From assembly GCA_050633325.1 (NCBI GenBank), contig JBOEGH010000003.1, forward strand, positions 1 to 38,351: a stretch of DNA of 38,351 nucleotides, read 5' to 3'. Below, one piece after another: positions 1 through 9,112 of the stretch; position 1 is the first letter of the stretch, and every line of letters begins with the position of its first letter. The stretch comes from UBA1672 sp050633325 (lineage in GTDB: Bacteria; Pseudomonadota; Alphaproteobacteria; Micavibrionales; Micavibrionaceae). The translations under genes and the position numbers were made by a program. Under the pieces are notes generated by a model. The model searched no databases. It saw nothing but the letters and a program-made list of their open reading frames with translations, and was not told the origin of the DNA.

Positions 1-1
1 C

Positions 2-2140
2 TTCCAAACATTCGCGACCCTTCCTGTTGCCGCCTTTGCCACTGGAATTGCATATTATCATGCCGGTGTTGCAATAACTATATGCCTAACACGTGCTCCA
101 TTTCCTGTTGGAAAGACCTATGGTATAGACCTTTTAGGTGCTGGCCTCGGGTGCATTGGGGCACTTTTACTTATGCAGGCAATGGATACCCCATCTGCTA
201 TTTTGTTATTATCGGGAATTGCCTTTGTTTCCGCACTTTTATTTCCTGTTTCTGAAACAGATAAAAAAGATGTGACACTTGGAAATCATACAATAAACCT
301 AAAGAAAACTGCATTCATATTTTGTATTGCTACATTCACAATCAGCGCGCTTAATGTTGCGAGTTCCAAACCATTTCTATACCCCTTATGGATAAAAAAT
401 AAATTCGTAAGAATGCATCATATAGACTATGAGGAATGGAACTCAATTTCTCGTGTTACTGTCATGAACGAAGAAAAAGATATTACTCCATATCTTTGGG
501 GGCCATCACCAATTTTACCAAAAGATGCAAAAGTTACCGGAAAATATCTGGTAATAGACGGGGATGCAGGTACTCCTATAACTAAATTTGACGGAGACTT
601 CAGTAAACATAAATATTTGGAATATGATGTTACCAATGTTGCTTACACGTTACCTAATATCAAAAAATCCGCAGTTATCGGTGTTGGGGGCGGTAGAGAC
701 TTGCTTGCCGCAAAATATTTCGGAGTAGACGAAGTAACCGCACTGGACGTTAATCCGGTTCAAGTTAAGTTGCTTAATGATCATCCTTTTTATAAAGAAT
801 ATGCAAACTTATATAATCAACCAGGTGTAAAGATAATCAACGATGAGGCACGCAGTTGGTTCAGACATAATACAGACAAGCTAGACCTTATACAGATGAG
901 CTTAATTGACACATGGGCTGCTACTGGTGCGGGTGCATTTTCTTTATCCGAAAACGGTCTATACACAGTCGATGCATGGTCAATATTTTTAAATGATCTC
1001 AGTGAAAATGGCGTTTTCACTGTAAGTAGATGGTCTGCCGATGTTATGGACGATACAGGACGTACGTTAGCAGTTGCAATGGCTGCATTAATTAAGCAAG
1101 GAGTTAGTGATTTCAGAAACCATGTGATTATGATTAACTCACATGTTATTGCGACCACTATTGTTTCAAAATCACCATTCACTACCGAGCAGATTGCTGC
1201 ACTCGAAAAGACCGTAAAAGACAAACAATACAATATTATTCTTATGCCCGGTCACCCTATAAAAAAGGGTATTTTACAAGAGCTTATCGTAGCCAAAGAT
1301 TTGAAAGAAATAAATGAAATAGCAGACAAGCAATTTTACGATGTATCTCCTTCTACTGATATGCGTCCTTTCTTCTTTAATCAGGCACGCATAACGAAAC
1401 CGTGGGATATTATTAAAATGGTAATGTTTACAGACCAGTCTGGTGGTCATGAAGTATTCCATGGGCAAGCGAAAGCTACTTTTAATTTGTACACTATCAT
1501 CCTATTTTCGTTTTTAATGGTAGCATTTGTTATTGTAGCCCCACTTCTAAAAACAGTAGAAGACAAAAAAAGCACGTTCATAAAGGCAGGAACGCTTTAT
1601 TTTATACTAATCGGCTTAGGGTTTATGTTTATGGAGATATCATTACTTCAGGCATTTGGCGTGTTTTTAGGACACCCGATTTACGGTCTTAGCGTAGTTT
1701 TATTCAGCCTGATAATAGCAGCAGGGATAGGAAGTTTGATATCGGACAAAGCACCGCTAAATACATTGCCCAGACAAATAACATGGTGTTTGGTAACCTT
1801 ATCCTACGGGTTGTTACTATCCTATATTTTGAGCGATATATTCTATATTTATGCGGAAGCAGAGATATTACCACGCATATTAATTAGTGTTGGCCTTATC
1901 GCCCCAGCTGGAGTTCTTATGGGGTTTGGTTTCCCCACAGGCCTTAGCCTAACCGAAAAGTTTGACACACGTGCTACCGCTTGGTTTTGGGGGATAAACG
2001 GAGCAGCAGGAGTACTCGGAAGCTCTTTAGCTATCGCATTTAACATTGCGTTAGGTATAGATAAAACCTTGATTATTGCGGGGGCATGCTATGCTTTGCT
2101 AATTATACCATTTGCTGTTCTGGCCAACAAAGCAAAGTAA
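2..2140 (+). CDS. Membrane protein with spermidine synthase-like (SAM-binding) domain, 5' truncated
   Basis: The reading frame is open to the left edge, so the gene starts outside the window; the Met codon at 173 is internal. The visible protein starts with hydrophobic segments and then has a soluble spermidine synthase/methyltransferase-like fold. The nucleotide-binding loop reads VIGVGGGRDLLAAKYFG, followed by an acidic strand end (ALDVNP). A second motif (DEARSWFRH) and QMSLIDTWAATGAGAF follow. The C-terminal third has about five or six membrane helices (for example FILIGLGFMFMEISLLQAFG). This architecture matches bacterial membrane-fused SpeE-like proteins, whose substrates are mostly unknown; true polyamine synthesis should not be assumed. 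Its stop codon abuts the stop codon of the convergent ATP12 gene with no base between. The family is clear, the function is not. Confidence 0.75.
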   Translation, partial: FQTFATLPVAAFATGIAYYHAGVAITICLTRAPFPVGKTYGIDLLGAGLGCIGALLLMQAMDTPSAILLLSGIAFVSALLFPVSETDKKDVTLGNHTINLKKTAFIFCIATFTISALNVASSKPFLYPLWIKNKFVRMHHIDYEEWNSISRVTVMNEEKDITPYLWGPSPILPKDAKVTGKYLVIDGDAGTPITKFDGDFSKHKYLEYDVTNVAYTLPNIKKSAVIGVGGGRDLLAAKYFGVDEVTALDVNPVQVKLLNDHPFYKEYANLYNQPGVKIINDEARSWFRHNTDKLDLIQMSLIDTWAATGAGAFSLSENGLYTVDAWSIFLNDLSENGVFTVSRWSADVMDDTGRTLAVAMAALIKQGVSDFRNHVIMINSHVIATTIVSKSPFTTEQIAALEKTVKDKQYNIILMPGHPIKKGILQELIVAKDLKEINEIADKQFYDVSPSTDMRPFFFNQARITKPWDIIKMVMFTDQSGGHEVFHGQAKATFNLYTIILFSFLMVAFVIVAPLLKTVEDKKSTFIKAGTLYFILIGLGFMFMEISLLQAFGVFLGHPIYGLSVVLFSLIIAAGIGSLISDKAPLNTLPRQITWCLVTLSYGLLLSYILSDIFYIYAEAEILPRILISVGLIAPAGVLMGFGFPTGLSLTEKFDTRATAWFWGINGAAGVLGSSLAIAFNIALGIDKTLIIAGACYALLIIPFAVLANKAK

Positions 2141-2845
2141 TTACAATAAAGCCAATAAATCTTCTGCGGCACTAAGATCAAGTGTCGCAGATTTTTTTGA
2201 TTTTTCTAACATGGGGTCGCCACCATATTTATCAGCGTTATACAAATAGTCTTTGAAATCTTCCTCAACGAATGATGCTTTTACAACATCAGATGCAGAA
2301 GCGGCGGCGCGAACCATTGCAATGCCCAATATAAGAGAGCCACTTATTGACGTTACCAACTGTAATATGGTGAACTCAATATCATTTAGCCCTTCAACAT
2401 ACTCTTTAACCGCTATATGGGATGCCTCAGACTGCTCAACTGCTAGAAGTGTCGTTGTCGTCGATAGTTTACAATTAAAGCCACTCTCAAAACCAGTTAC
2501 AAAAGGTTGCCACGCTTCTTTCTGGCGGGCGACCAAGTCTTCCGGATTATCTGCTGGATAACATAGTAAATCTGTATCCAGATACTTTAAAATTGCTTCA
2601 CTCATAACCGCGCGATCTGATGAAACACGGTCAATATAAGTATTCAAAATCTGCGTGAATGGCATAGTATCCGGCACTATTTCATCCGCTTGCTGCTCCC
2701 ACTCACTCACAACTCGTTCAGCAATTTTTTCGTTCATGGCACACAAAAATGCCTTCGACTTCGTCCGAACAGGACGGCCATCAAGTAAGATGTGGTAACC
2801 GCCTTTTGCTTTTTCTATAGAAACAGTTTTGTAAAAACGTTTCAT
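2141..2845 (-). CDS. ATP12-family F1-ATPase assembly chaperone
   Basis: This 234-residue protein opens with KRFYKTVSIEKAKGGYHILLDGRPVRTKSK-like sequence, the hallmark of the ATP12 family: a short motif (KRFYK), then LDGRPVRT. A WEQQ...P.TMPFTQ segment and the C-terminal helical part also fit. In mitochondria ATP12 binds the F1 alpha subunit and helps assemble the F1 head; alphaproteobacterial homologues are presumed to act likewise in the cytoplasm. It is the last gene of a minus-strand run. Its start codon overlaps the stop of the AsmA-like gene upstream by one base (TAATG), which suggests translational coupling. Length is normal for the family. Confidence 0.88.
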   Translation of the reverse strand: MKRFYKTVSIEKAKGGYHILLDGRPVRTKSKAFLCAMNEKIAERVVSEWEQQADEIVPDTMPFTQILNTYIDRVSSDRAVMSEAILKYLDTDLLCYPADNPEDLVARQKEAWQPFVTGFESGFNCKLSTTTTLLAVEQSEASHIAVKEYVEGLNDIEFTILQLVTSISGSLILGIAMVRAAASASDVVKASFVEEDFKDYLYNADKYGGDPMLEKSKKSATLDLSAAEDLLALL

Positions 2846-4380
2846 TACTCTGTCACTCCATCAATTGTAGTGTTTTCATCGCTATCCGATAGCTTTTTAG
2901 AAATATATGATGAACATAAGGAGACTTTAGAGGAACTCTGAAAGCTAGATTGCACAAATTCATAGGCATCTTTGTTAAGGCTTATTTCGGAATGCTCTTC
3001 CTCTTTAGAGGAAATATAAAATGTTAAGTCATCAACATTCTGATCAGCGCCAATTTTGTTTTCACGAACCTTGATACTTCCGCGGTTTGTATTTAACACA
3101 AACCTTTTTATATCGAGATCACCGTCACTATGTGAAAATCTAGCCAAGCCACAATCCACATTTATAATAGTTCCTATTTTATTCGGTACATTCTTCAACC
3201 ATTTTTTAAAAAATTTGGTATATAACTGACCATCTTGGAGAATAGAAATAATGTCGCCTGTGTCTTGGTCAGAAACAAAAACCAAAGATGGCATTATACC
3301 AAGATCACCATGTATAGGACCAAACTTAATTCCCGCATTACTTTGAAGAATAGGAAATGTCAGGTTATTAAGTAGGATGTCAGGAAACCTAATGCTCTTA
3401 AATTCTAAGATAACATCAAGGTTATAATTACCCAAAAATGACGCTTTACCCTTAGGTACATCTCCGTAACCAACTATGTCATATAACCTCTTTAGAATGT
3501 GAAAGGCAGATCCCTCATCATTTAGATCACTATAAACAATGTGATCTGACATTACTTTACCTGAAATTTTAGCGGGAGAGTTTGAGTAATCAAAAATAAC
3601 GTCAGGAGAAACAATACTTTTACCGCCAGATACGGCAACGTCACCCTTTACCTTTAAAAGTTCTTCGCCAATCAAAGAAAAAATAATATTACCCTCTAAG
3701 GCATTATCACCCGAAGATAACTTAAAATCCTCTAATTTATAATAGCTTGAATCGTGCTTTACGATCTTTCCTTCAAAATGAATATCTGCAATATCAAACA
3801 CCAAAGGAAACGACTTTTCGAAGGAAAATGTGTAATTACCCTTTTTACCAAAAATTTCCATATCTGCAGCAAAAGACCAATGATGCACCCCTATTTTACC
3901 ATTACCGCGTAATTTTGCCGTTTGAGTGCCAAGGTCGTGGTCTATAAACATCTTTTCAATATGTAACTCTTTAGATGCTAATGCGCCCTTTACAGTGGTG
4001 AAATCCTCTAAATAAAAACTTGTAATTTCAGGGGTTTGAGTAACTACGTTCCAAAACGGCATAAATGCCTGAATTTTTCCAATATGTGCAATAATATGAC
4101 CATCTTCCGGAGTGGACATAACATTGATACCCTCAGCGTCAAATCCTATCCTTGGAAAAAACCCCATATATACAAGTTTACTTACAGATGTTTTCCTGCC
4201 GCCAAAAACATTGCTGGCAAATCGTTCTACAGACTCTTTCAGACTGTCATTAGACCCACCCATATTCGACAATACTGTTATGCCAACTAATATAAACGCA
4301 CATATAAAGAAAGTTAATTTCAAAATTCTGGACAGCCAGTTTTTTTCTTTTTTATCTAATAGGTGAGATTCTTCAGTCAT
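2845..4380 (-). CDS. AsmA-like membrane-anchored protein of unknown function
   Basis: The 511-residue product has one N-terminal membrane segment (about residues 19-38, LKLTFFICAFILVGITVL). A long beta-rich region without further helices follows, probably periplasmic. Features such as a Gly-Asn-Gly repeat pattern in the middle (AKLRGNGKIGV, EGNIIFSLIGEELLKVKGDV) and a single N-terminal anchor recall AsmA/DUF2125-type proteins that bridge the envelope or affect outer-membrane biogenesis. I cannot match a named family with certainty. It lies between rluC (54-bp gap) and ATP12 (one-base overlap), so it is probably co-transcribed with crcB-rluC. The codon use looks like that of its neighbours. 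Confidence 0.6.
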   Translation of the reverse strand: MTEESHLLDKKEKNWLSRILKLTFFICAFILVGITVLSNMGGSNDSLKESVERFASNVFGGRKTSVSKLVYMGFFPRIGFDAEGINVMSTPEDGHIIAHIGKIQAFMPFWNVVTQTPEITSFYLEDFTTVKGALASKELHIEKMFIDHDLGTQTAKLRGNGKIGVHHWSFAADMEIFGKKGNYTFSFEKSFPLVFDIADIHFEGKIVKHDSSYYKLEDFKLSSGDNALEGNIIFSLIGEELLKVKGDVAVSGGKSIVSPDVIFDYSNSPAKISGKVMSDHIVYSDLNDEGSAFHILKRLYDIVGYGDVPKGKASFLGNYNLDVILEFKSIRFPDILLNNLTFPILQSNAGIKFGPIHGDLGIMPSLVFVSDQDTGDIISILQDGQLYTKFFKKWLKNVPNKIGTIINVDCGLARFSHSDGDLDIKRFVLNTNRGSIKVRENKIGADQNVDDLTFYISSKEEEHSEISLNKDAYEFVQSSFQSSSKVSLCSSYISKKLSDSDENTTIDGVTE

Positions 4381-4434
4381 TTAAAACTCTCTGTAAATCA
4401 TTAAATCATGTTTAAGTATAAGGGATAAAGCGGT

Positions 4435-5445
4435 TCAATCAAGTTCTGCGAACGGGTCTTGCTTATATTTATGATCAAAGCCGAGGCTCTTCCAACTCTT
4501 CACCAAATCAGCCGCAGGCGGCGCAACAATATCCAACGTTTGTCCGCGCTTAATCGGATGTGGTAGAACCAACCTCTGTGCATGTAGATGCAATCGCTTG
4601 GCCAAATCCATTCCCTCTAGATCAGCTTCAATCAATTTACACTCTTCATCTTGAACTGCGCGATATTTCCTATCACCCATTATGGAAGAACCCAAAGCAT
4701 CTGCTGCATGAACGCGAATTTGGTGCGTACGACCCGTACGCGGCCAGAATGCGACAAACGCCGCCGCACGCCCTGCACTTTCAATAACTGCATAATCAGT
4801 AAGCGCAAACTTGCCCTCTTCTTCATCAATAATCATTTTCTCAAAATCACCTTCTGACTTAATCAATGGAGCCTTAATTGACCCTTCAAGAAGTTCAGGA
4901 GTCGGAGTAACGATAGACCAGTAAATTTTGCGGACATCACGATTTTTAAATATAAAGCCAAGTTCTTTCGCAGCTTTAGCCGATCGAGCCAACAATAATA
5001 TACCGCTAGTGTCTTTATCCAAACGATGAACAAGGCGCGGTGTTACACCTTCTTTGTTTTGGAATACATCCAGCATACCATCTATGTGACGTTTTGTATT
5101 TGTCCCCCCCTGCACGGCCAATCCGTATGGTTTATTTAGGGCGATAACATCCTCATCTTGGTAAATAACCAAAGAATGCATAAATTCTACGTCTTCATCC
5201 GTAATTTGATATTTTCTGGGAGAACGCTTTTGGTCGGATACCTTAAAAGGTGGGATTTTAATTTCCTGACCACCACTAACTCTCGTATCCGGCTTTGCAC
5301 GTTTTCCATCAACACGGATTTGCCCCTTACGTAACAATTTTTGCGCAAGGACATATGGCATATCTGGAACATATTTTTTGATCCAACGCTCTAAACGTTG
5401 GCCGTCATCATCATCTTTAACAGTGATAAATTGTAACTCACTCAT
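4435..5445 (-). CDS. rluC: 23S rRNA pseudouridine synthase, RluC/RluD family
   Basis: The 336-residue protein has an S4 RNA-binding domain (about residues 15-65, including LLRKGQIRVDGKRAKPDTRV) and a pseudouridine synthase domain with the catalytic signature LVHRLDKDTSGILLLARS; the Asp in HRLDKDTSG is the catalytic residue. RluC modifies three uridines in 23S rRNA; RluD-type specificity cannot be excluded from sequence alone. I chose the ATG at 5445 (MSELQFITV). The frame is open up to 5553, but that extra stretch is an unrelated sequence overlapping crcB. With this start the gene overlaps crcB by four bases (ATGA), a typical coupled arrangement. crcB next to rluC near ATP12 is a common alphaproteobacterial neighbourhood. 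Confidence 0.88.
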   Translation of the reverse strand: MSELQFITVKDDDDGQRLERWIKKYVPDMPYVLAQKLLRKGQIRVDGKRAKPDTRVSGGQEIKIPPFKVSDQKRSPRKYQITDEDVEFMHSLVIYQDEDVIALNKPYGLAVQGGTNTKRHIDGMLDVFQNKEGVTPRLVHRLDKDTSGILLLARSAKAAKELGFIFKNRDVRKIYWSIVTPTPELLEGSIKAPLIKSEGDFEKMIIDEEEGKFALTDYAVIESAGRAAAFVAFWPRTGRTHQIRVHAADALGSSIMGDRKYRAVQDEECKLIEADLEGMDLAKRLHLHAQRLVLPHPIKRGQTLDIVAPPAADLVKSWKSLGFDHKYKQDPFAELD

Positions 5446-5825
5446 GGTGTAATACCTCTCATAATCCAAAGTGCCAAGAACAATGCCAGCACAGAAAAAA
5501 CAACCGACGCAAGCATATATATCATTGCTTGCAACATTTCCCCGCGTTCCCACATAGTTACGAAATCTAGTGAAAACGTAGAAAATGTTGTAAATGCACC
5601 CAAAAAACCAGTCATACAGAACATACGTAATTCATGCGATACTGCATTCATTTGCGAAAATTTTGCAATCATCAGCCCCATAAGAAATGATCCCAATATG
5701 TTCACAATTAATGTTGACCAAGGAAAACCTGTACCAATAAGGTGAACCGTTGCCACATTAACGCCATAACGTGCGACCGCGCCTAATGCACCGCCTACTG
5801 ATACTATTGCTATTGTGCCAAACAT
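5442..5825 (-). CDS. crcB: Fluoride ion channel CrcB (Fluc)
   Basis: This is a 127-residue hydrophobic protein with four membrane helices. It carries the Fluc family motifs GGALGAVARYGVN near the N-terminus and GFLGAFTTFSTFSLD in the third helix; the Phe and Thr/Ser residues of the latter line the fluoride pore. Such proteins work as antiparallel homodimers and export fluoride by channel conduction. It starts the minus-strand run crcB-rluC-AsmA-like-ATP12 and overlaps rluC by four bases. Only 48 bp separate it from the divergent permease gene, too little room for a complete crcB fluoride riboswitch plus promoter, and I see none. Confidence 0.92.
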   Translation of the reverse strand: MFGTIAIVSVGGALGAVARYGVNVATVHLIGTGFPWSTLIVNILGSFLMGLMIAKFSQMNAVSHELRMFCMTGFLGAFTTFSTFSLDFVTMWERGEMLQAMIYMLASVVFSVLALFLALWIMRGITP

Positions 5826-5873
5826 ATAAACCTCTTACACTTACATGACATCTTATAGGACACTCAGACACAT

Positions 5874-6761
5874 ATGTTAAGCTCTTTAAATACAACAAAA
5901 AAGGGAATTGTAATCGCATTTTGCGGTTTCACTAGTTTCGCAACAGCAGATGCCAGTGCAAAATGGCTTGGTATGCACTATGATGTACTGCATGTTATTT
6001 TTTGGACTTATTATATTTCCCTTATAATTGGTCTGTGTTTTTCAAGCTTTTTAGGAGGCATAAGAAACACGATAAAAACAAAAAGGTTACCCATACATAT
6101 TGGACGTGGTGTTTGTGCGCTTGGTATTGCTCTTTGTGTTGTAAGTGCATTAAAGGGTGATAATGCTCTGCCGCTATCTACTCTTTATACCATATTATTC
6201 TTAGCCCCATTTCTAATAACAATTGCAGCACGCCCAATTTATAAGGAAAAAGTAACAGCTAAAAATTGGGTAATTATCGCCTGCGGGTTTAGTGGGATTT
6301 TGGTTGCCTTTCGCTTTGGCCTGACCAACATATCCGTAGAAATGATGTACGCTTTTCTGGCTCTTATTTTTATTGTTGCATTAAGTTTGTTCGCGCGCCC
6401 TCTGAACCATGAGGAAACTTTGCTCTCCTTATCTTTCTTTCCTAATATAACCACTCTTTTCTTGCTTGGTATATTTCTGTTACCCGAAATACCCCTGCCA
6501 CAGACACAACATATGCCGGTTTTCTTGCTAAATGGTATCTGCGTCACAGTAGGATTAAGTGCCATCGCCTACGGTTTTCGTATCGCGCCATATGCGATTA
6601 TCGCACCGCTACACTACACGCAAATGGTTATAGCATTAATTGCTGGCTATATTGTTTTCGGTGACATCCCTGATATATGGATGGTAACCGGAGCGGCAAT
6701 AATTATTGCAAGTGGTATCATGCTTGTCTTAAGCGCGCCCAATAATCAAGACGCTTCTTAA
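5874..6761 (+). CDS. DMT-superfamily (EamA) permease
   Basis: The 295-residue protein is almost entirely hydrophobic, with about ten predicted helices arranged as two EamA repeats. The first repeat begins near GFTSFATADASAKWLGM, where the Asp-Ala-x-Ala-Lys pattern is typical of EamA transporters. The second begins near the middle (NISVEMMYAFLALIFIVALS). Substrates of this superfamily include amino acids, nucleotide sugars and S-adenosylmethionine; the sequence does not tell which applies here. It diverges from crcB. Its last 44 bp overlap the 3' end of rarA on the other strand. Confidence 0.8.
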   Translation: MLSSLNTTKKGIVIAFCGFTSFATADASAKWLGMHYDVLHVIFWTYYISLIIGLCFSSFLGGIRNTIKTKRLPIHIGRGVCALGIALCVVSALKGDNALPLSTLYTILFLAPFLITIAARPIYKEKVTAKNWVIIACGFSGILVAFRFGLTNISVEMMYAFLALIFIVALSLFARPLNHEETLLSLSFFPNITTLFLLGIFLLPEIPLPQTQHMPVFLLNGICVTVGLSAIAYGFRIAPYAIIAPLHYTQMVIALIAGYIVFGDIPDIWMVTGAAIIIASGIMLVLSAPNNQDAS

Positions 6762-8028
6762 TATCTCTCTCAAAACCGCGTTCAACAGGTTCATAGAACT
6801 TCTCGCGCGGTAAGTCATCAGGGAAATAGTTCTGGCCGGCAAATCCCTCCGGCGTATCATGATCGTATTTATACCCTAAATTATATCCCTCTGACTTCAT
6901 AAGCTTAGTAGGTGCATTCATTGCATGTTTCGGCGGCATTAATGAACCTGTTTGCTTCGCAGCGCGTTTTGCCGATTTAAGTGCCATATAACTAGCGTTA
7001 GATTTTGGTGCAGTGGCCAAATAAACACATGCCTGTGCCATTGCCAGCTCTCCTTCTGGTTGGCCTAAACGTTCAAATGCTTGCCATGCCGCAATTACTA
7101 TTGGTAACGCCTGCGGGTCGGCCATAGAAACGTCCTCTGACGCCACACAAGTCATACGACGTAATATATATTCCGGATCCTCACCTGCTTGTAACATACG
7201 TGCCATCCAATATAATGCGCCGTCAACATCAGACCCTCGCAATGATTTATGGAATGCACTGATTAAATTGAAATGTGCATCGTTTCCTTTATCATATAAA
7301 GGCGCGCGTCTTTGCATCATATTAAGCAAAGCTTCACTGTCTAAAGTAACGTCCTCTATGACTTGCGCGAAAATTTGTTCCGCCATAGATAATATATAAC
7401 GACCGTCACCATCAGCCATAGTCTTCAACAAGTCTCTAGCTTGTAAATCCAAGGGTAACTCTCTGCCCTGACGCTTCTCCCCTCTGACTAACAAAGTATC
7501 AAGACCATCCTCATCAATGCGTTTTAGTACAAATACTTGGGCACGACTAAGGACCGCAGCATTCAATTCAAAAGACGGATTTTCAGTTGTCGCACCAATC
7601 AATGTAATCGTGCCATCTTCCATCACAGGAAGAAATGCGTCTTGTTGTGATTTATTAAATCTATGTATTTCATCAACAAATAATAATGTGCCCTGACCGT
7701 TACTTTTGCGGATTTTTGCCGATTCGAAAACTTTGCGCAAATCTGCCACACCTGAGAAAATCGCAGATATTTGATCAAAGTGCAGGTCACTATGTTGTGC
7801 CAATATACGTGCAATAGTAGTTTTTCCACACCCAGGCGGCCCCCATAAGATTAAAGATGATAGTGCGCCCGCTTCCACCATACGTCTAAGCGAACCATCT
7901 GCGCCTAACAAATGATTTTGACCGACTACCTCATCTAGTTTTTCCGGACGTAAAATATCCGCCATCGGTCTGTTTTGATGCGCTGCACCAACTTTTTTCT
8001 CACTTTTTTCTGCAAATAAATCCGACAT
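6718..8028 (-). CDS. rarA: Replication-associated recombination protein RarA (MgsA), AAA+ ATPase
   Basis: This 436-residue AAA+ protein has Walker A GPPGCGKT at residues 63-70, Walker B LLFVDEIHRF around 110-119 and sensor 1 in IGATTENPSFELN. The C-terminal tetramerisation part holds the family pattern HFNLISAFHKSLRGSDVDGALYW and MALKSAKRA. The N-terminal box PMADILRPEKLDEVVGQNHLL is characteristic. RarA works at stalled replication forks, interacting with SSB and DNA ends. Length is normal. The gene is convergent with, and overlaps by 44 bp, the DMT permease gene, and diverges from nadA. Confidence 0.93.
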   Translation of the reverse strand: MSDLFAEKSEKKVGAAHQNRPMADILRPEKLDEVVGQNHLLGADGSLRRMVEAGALSSLILWGPPGCGKTTIARILAQHSDLHFDQISAIFSGVADLRKVFESAKIRKSNGQGTLLFVDEIHRFNKSQQDAFLPVMEDGTITLIGATTENPSFELNAAVLSRAQVFVLKRIDEDGLDTLLVRGEKRQGRELPLDLQARDLLKTMADGDGRYILSMAEQIFAQVIEDVTLDSEALLNMMQRRAPLYDKGNDAHFNLISAFHKSLRGSDVDGALYWMARMLQAGEDPEYILRRMTCVASEDVSMADPQALPIVIAAWQAFERLGQPEGELAMAQACVYLATAPKSNASYMALKSAKRAAKQTGSLMPPKHAMNAPTKLMKSEGYNLGYKYDHDTPEGFAGQNYFPDDLPREKFYEPVERGFERDIKKRLDYWARLRQA

Positions 8029-8098
8029 GCCTTGACCTATACCTGTTGAATGTGAAATATAGCGTCATTATTTACCGCCTGTGAAGGGTTGAAAGAAA

Positions 8099-9112
8099 AT
8101 GAGTACGCAATCACTTGCATACACTGATGAAGTTGCCGCAGAAACTGCGCCACTATTCGATAAACTGTCAAAACAATATAAGAAAGAGCATTGGGAAACC
8201 ATTGCACCTTATATTTATGAAATAAACAAATTGAAGCGCGAAAAAAACGCGGTGATTCTTGCGCATAACTATATGACACCTGACGTGTTCTTTGGTGTTG
8301 GGGATATTGTTGGTGATTCGCTTATGCTTGCCCGTAAGGCGGCAGAAACTGATGCAAATATTATTGTTCAGTGCGGCGTGCATTTTATGGCAGAAACCGC
8401 AAAAATACTTTGCCCTGAGAAAAAAATTCTTATGCCTGATATGAAGGCTAGTTGCTCATTATCTGAATCTATGACTGCACAAGATTTGCGGGAAATGAAG
8501 GCAAAGAATCCTGGCATTCCTGTTGTTACTTACGTTAACACTTCGGCAGATGTTAAGGCGGAAACCGATGTTTGTTGCACATCATCTAATGCAGTGCAGA
8601 TCGTTAATGCGTTGGGTGCGCAAGGACATGATACAGTTATCATGGCACCCGATATGTATCTGGCACAAAATGTAGCCGCACAAACTGATGTTAAGATTAT
8701 ATACTGGGAGGGAAGCTGCATGGTCCATGAACGCTTTACCCCACAAGATATCAAGGATGCACGTAAAACTTATGGTGATGATTTAGTTGTTCTTGCCCAC
8801 CCTGAATGCCCGCCTAATGTTATGGACGAGGCTGACTACGCAGGATCAACCGCACAAATGGATGACTTCATAAAAGATAAGCAGCCCAAACGCGCTATGC
8901 TTATGACTGAATGTTCGATGAGTGATAATATCGCGGCAAGTAATCCAAATGTTGAAATGATTGGTACATGCCAAATGTGCCCACATATGAAGCGCATCAC
9001 GCTGCCCAAAATTTTAGAAACCCTACGTACAGAGCAACCGGAAGTAATAATTGATCCGGAAATATCAGTACGCGCAAAAAAAGCAGTAGACCGTATGTTG
9101 GAGCTTAGCTAA
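8099..9112 (+). CDS. nadA: Quinolinate synthase A
   Basis: The protein of 337 residues has the NadA signatures AVILAHNYMTPDVFFGVGDIVGDSL, ASCSLSESMT and WEGSCMVHERF. NadA condenses iminoaspartate with dihydroxyacetone phosphate to give quinolinate, the precursor of NAD. The likely [4Fe-4S] ligands are Cys119, Cys207 and Cys294 (the last in CQMCPHMK). The stop codon is directly followed by the nadC start (9113), so the two are one operon. L-aspartate oxidase (nadB) is not in the window. It diverges from rarA across 70 bp. Confidence 0.94.
   Translation: MSTQSLAYTDEVAAETAPLFDKLSKQYKKEHWETIAPYIYEINKLKREKNAVILAHNYMTPDVFFGVGDIVGDSLMLARKAAETDANIIVQCGVHFMAETAKILCPEKKILMPDMKASCSLSESMTAQDLREMKAKNPGIPVVTYVNTSADVKAETDVCCTSSNAVQIVNALGAQGHDTVIMAPDMYLAQNVAAQTDVKIIYWEGSCMVHERFTPQDIKDARKTYGDDLVVLAHPECPPNVMDEADYAGSTAQMDDFIKDKQPKRAMLMTECSMSDNIAASNPNVEMIGTCQMCPHMKRITLPKILETLRTEQPEVIIDPEISVRAKKAVDRMLELS

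Noticed and set aside
5446..5553. Longer N-terminus of RluC
   Set aside because: The extra 36 residues do not fit the S4 domain start and lie wholly in crcB; the ATG at 5445 gives the family-typical start and the ATGA overlap.
5826..5873. crcB fluoride riboswitch
   Set aside because: Only 48 bp separate crcB from the divergent gene and the conserved riboswitch core is not seen.
6718..6761. Frameshift or assembly error at the DMT permease/rarA overlap
   Set aside because: Both proteins end normally, so the 44-bp convergent overlap is best taken as real.
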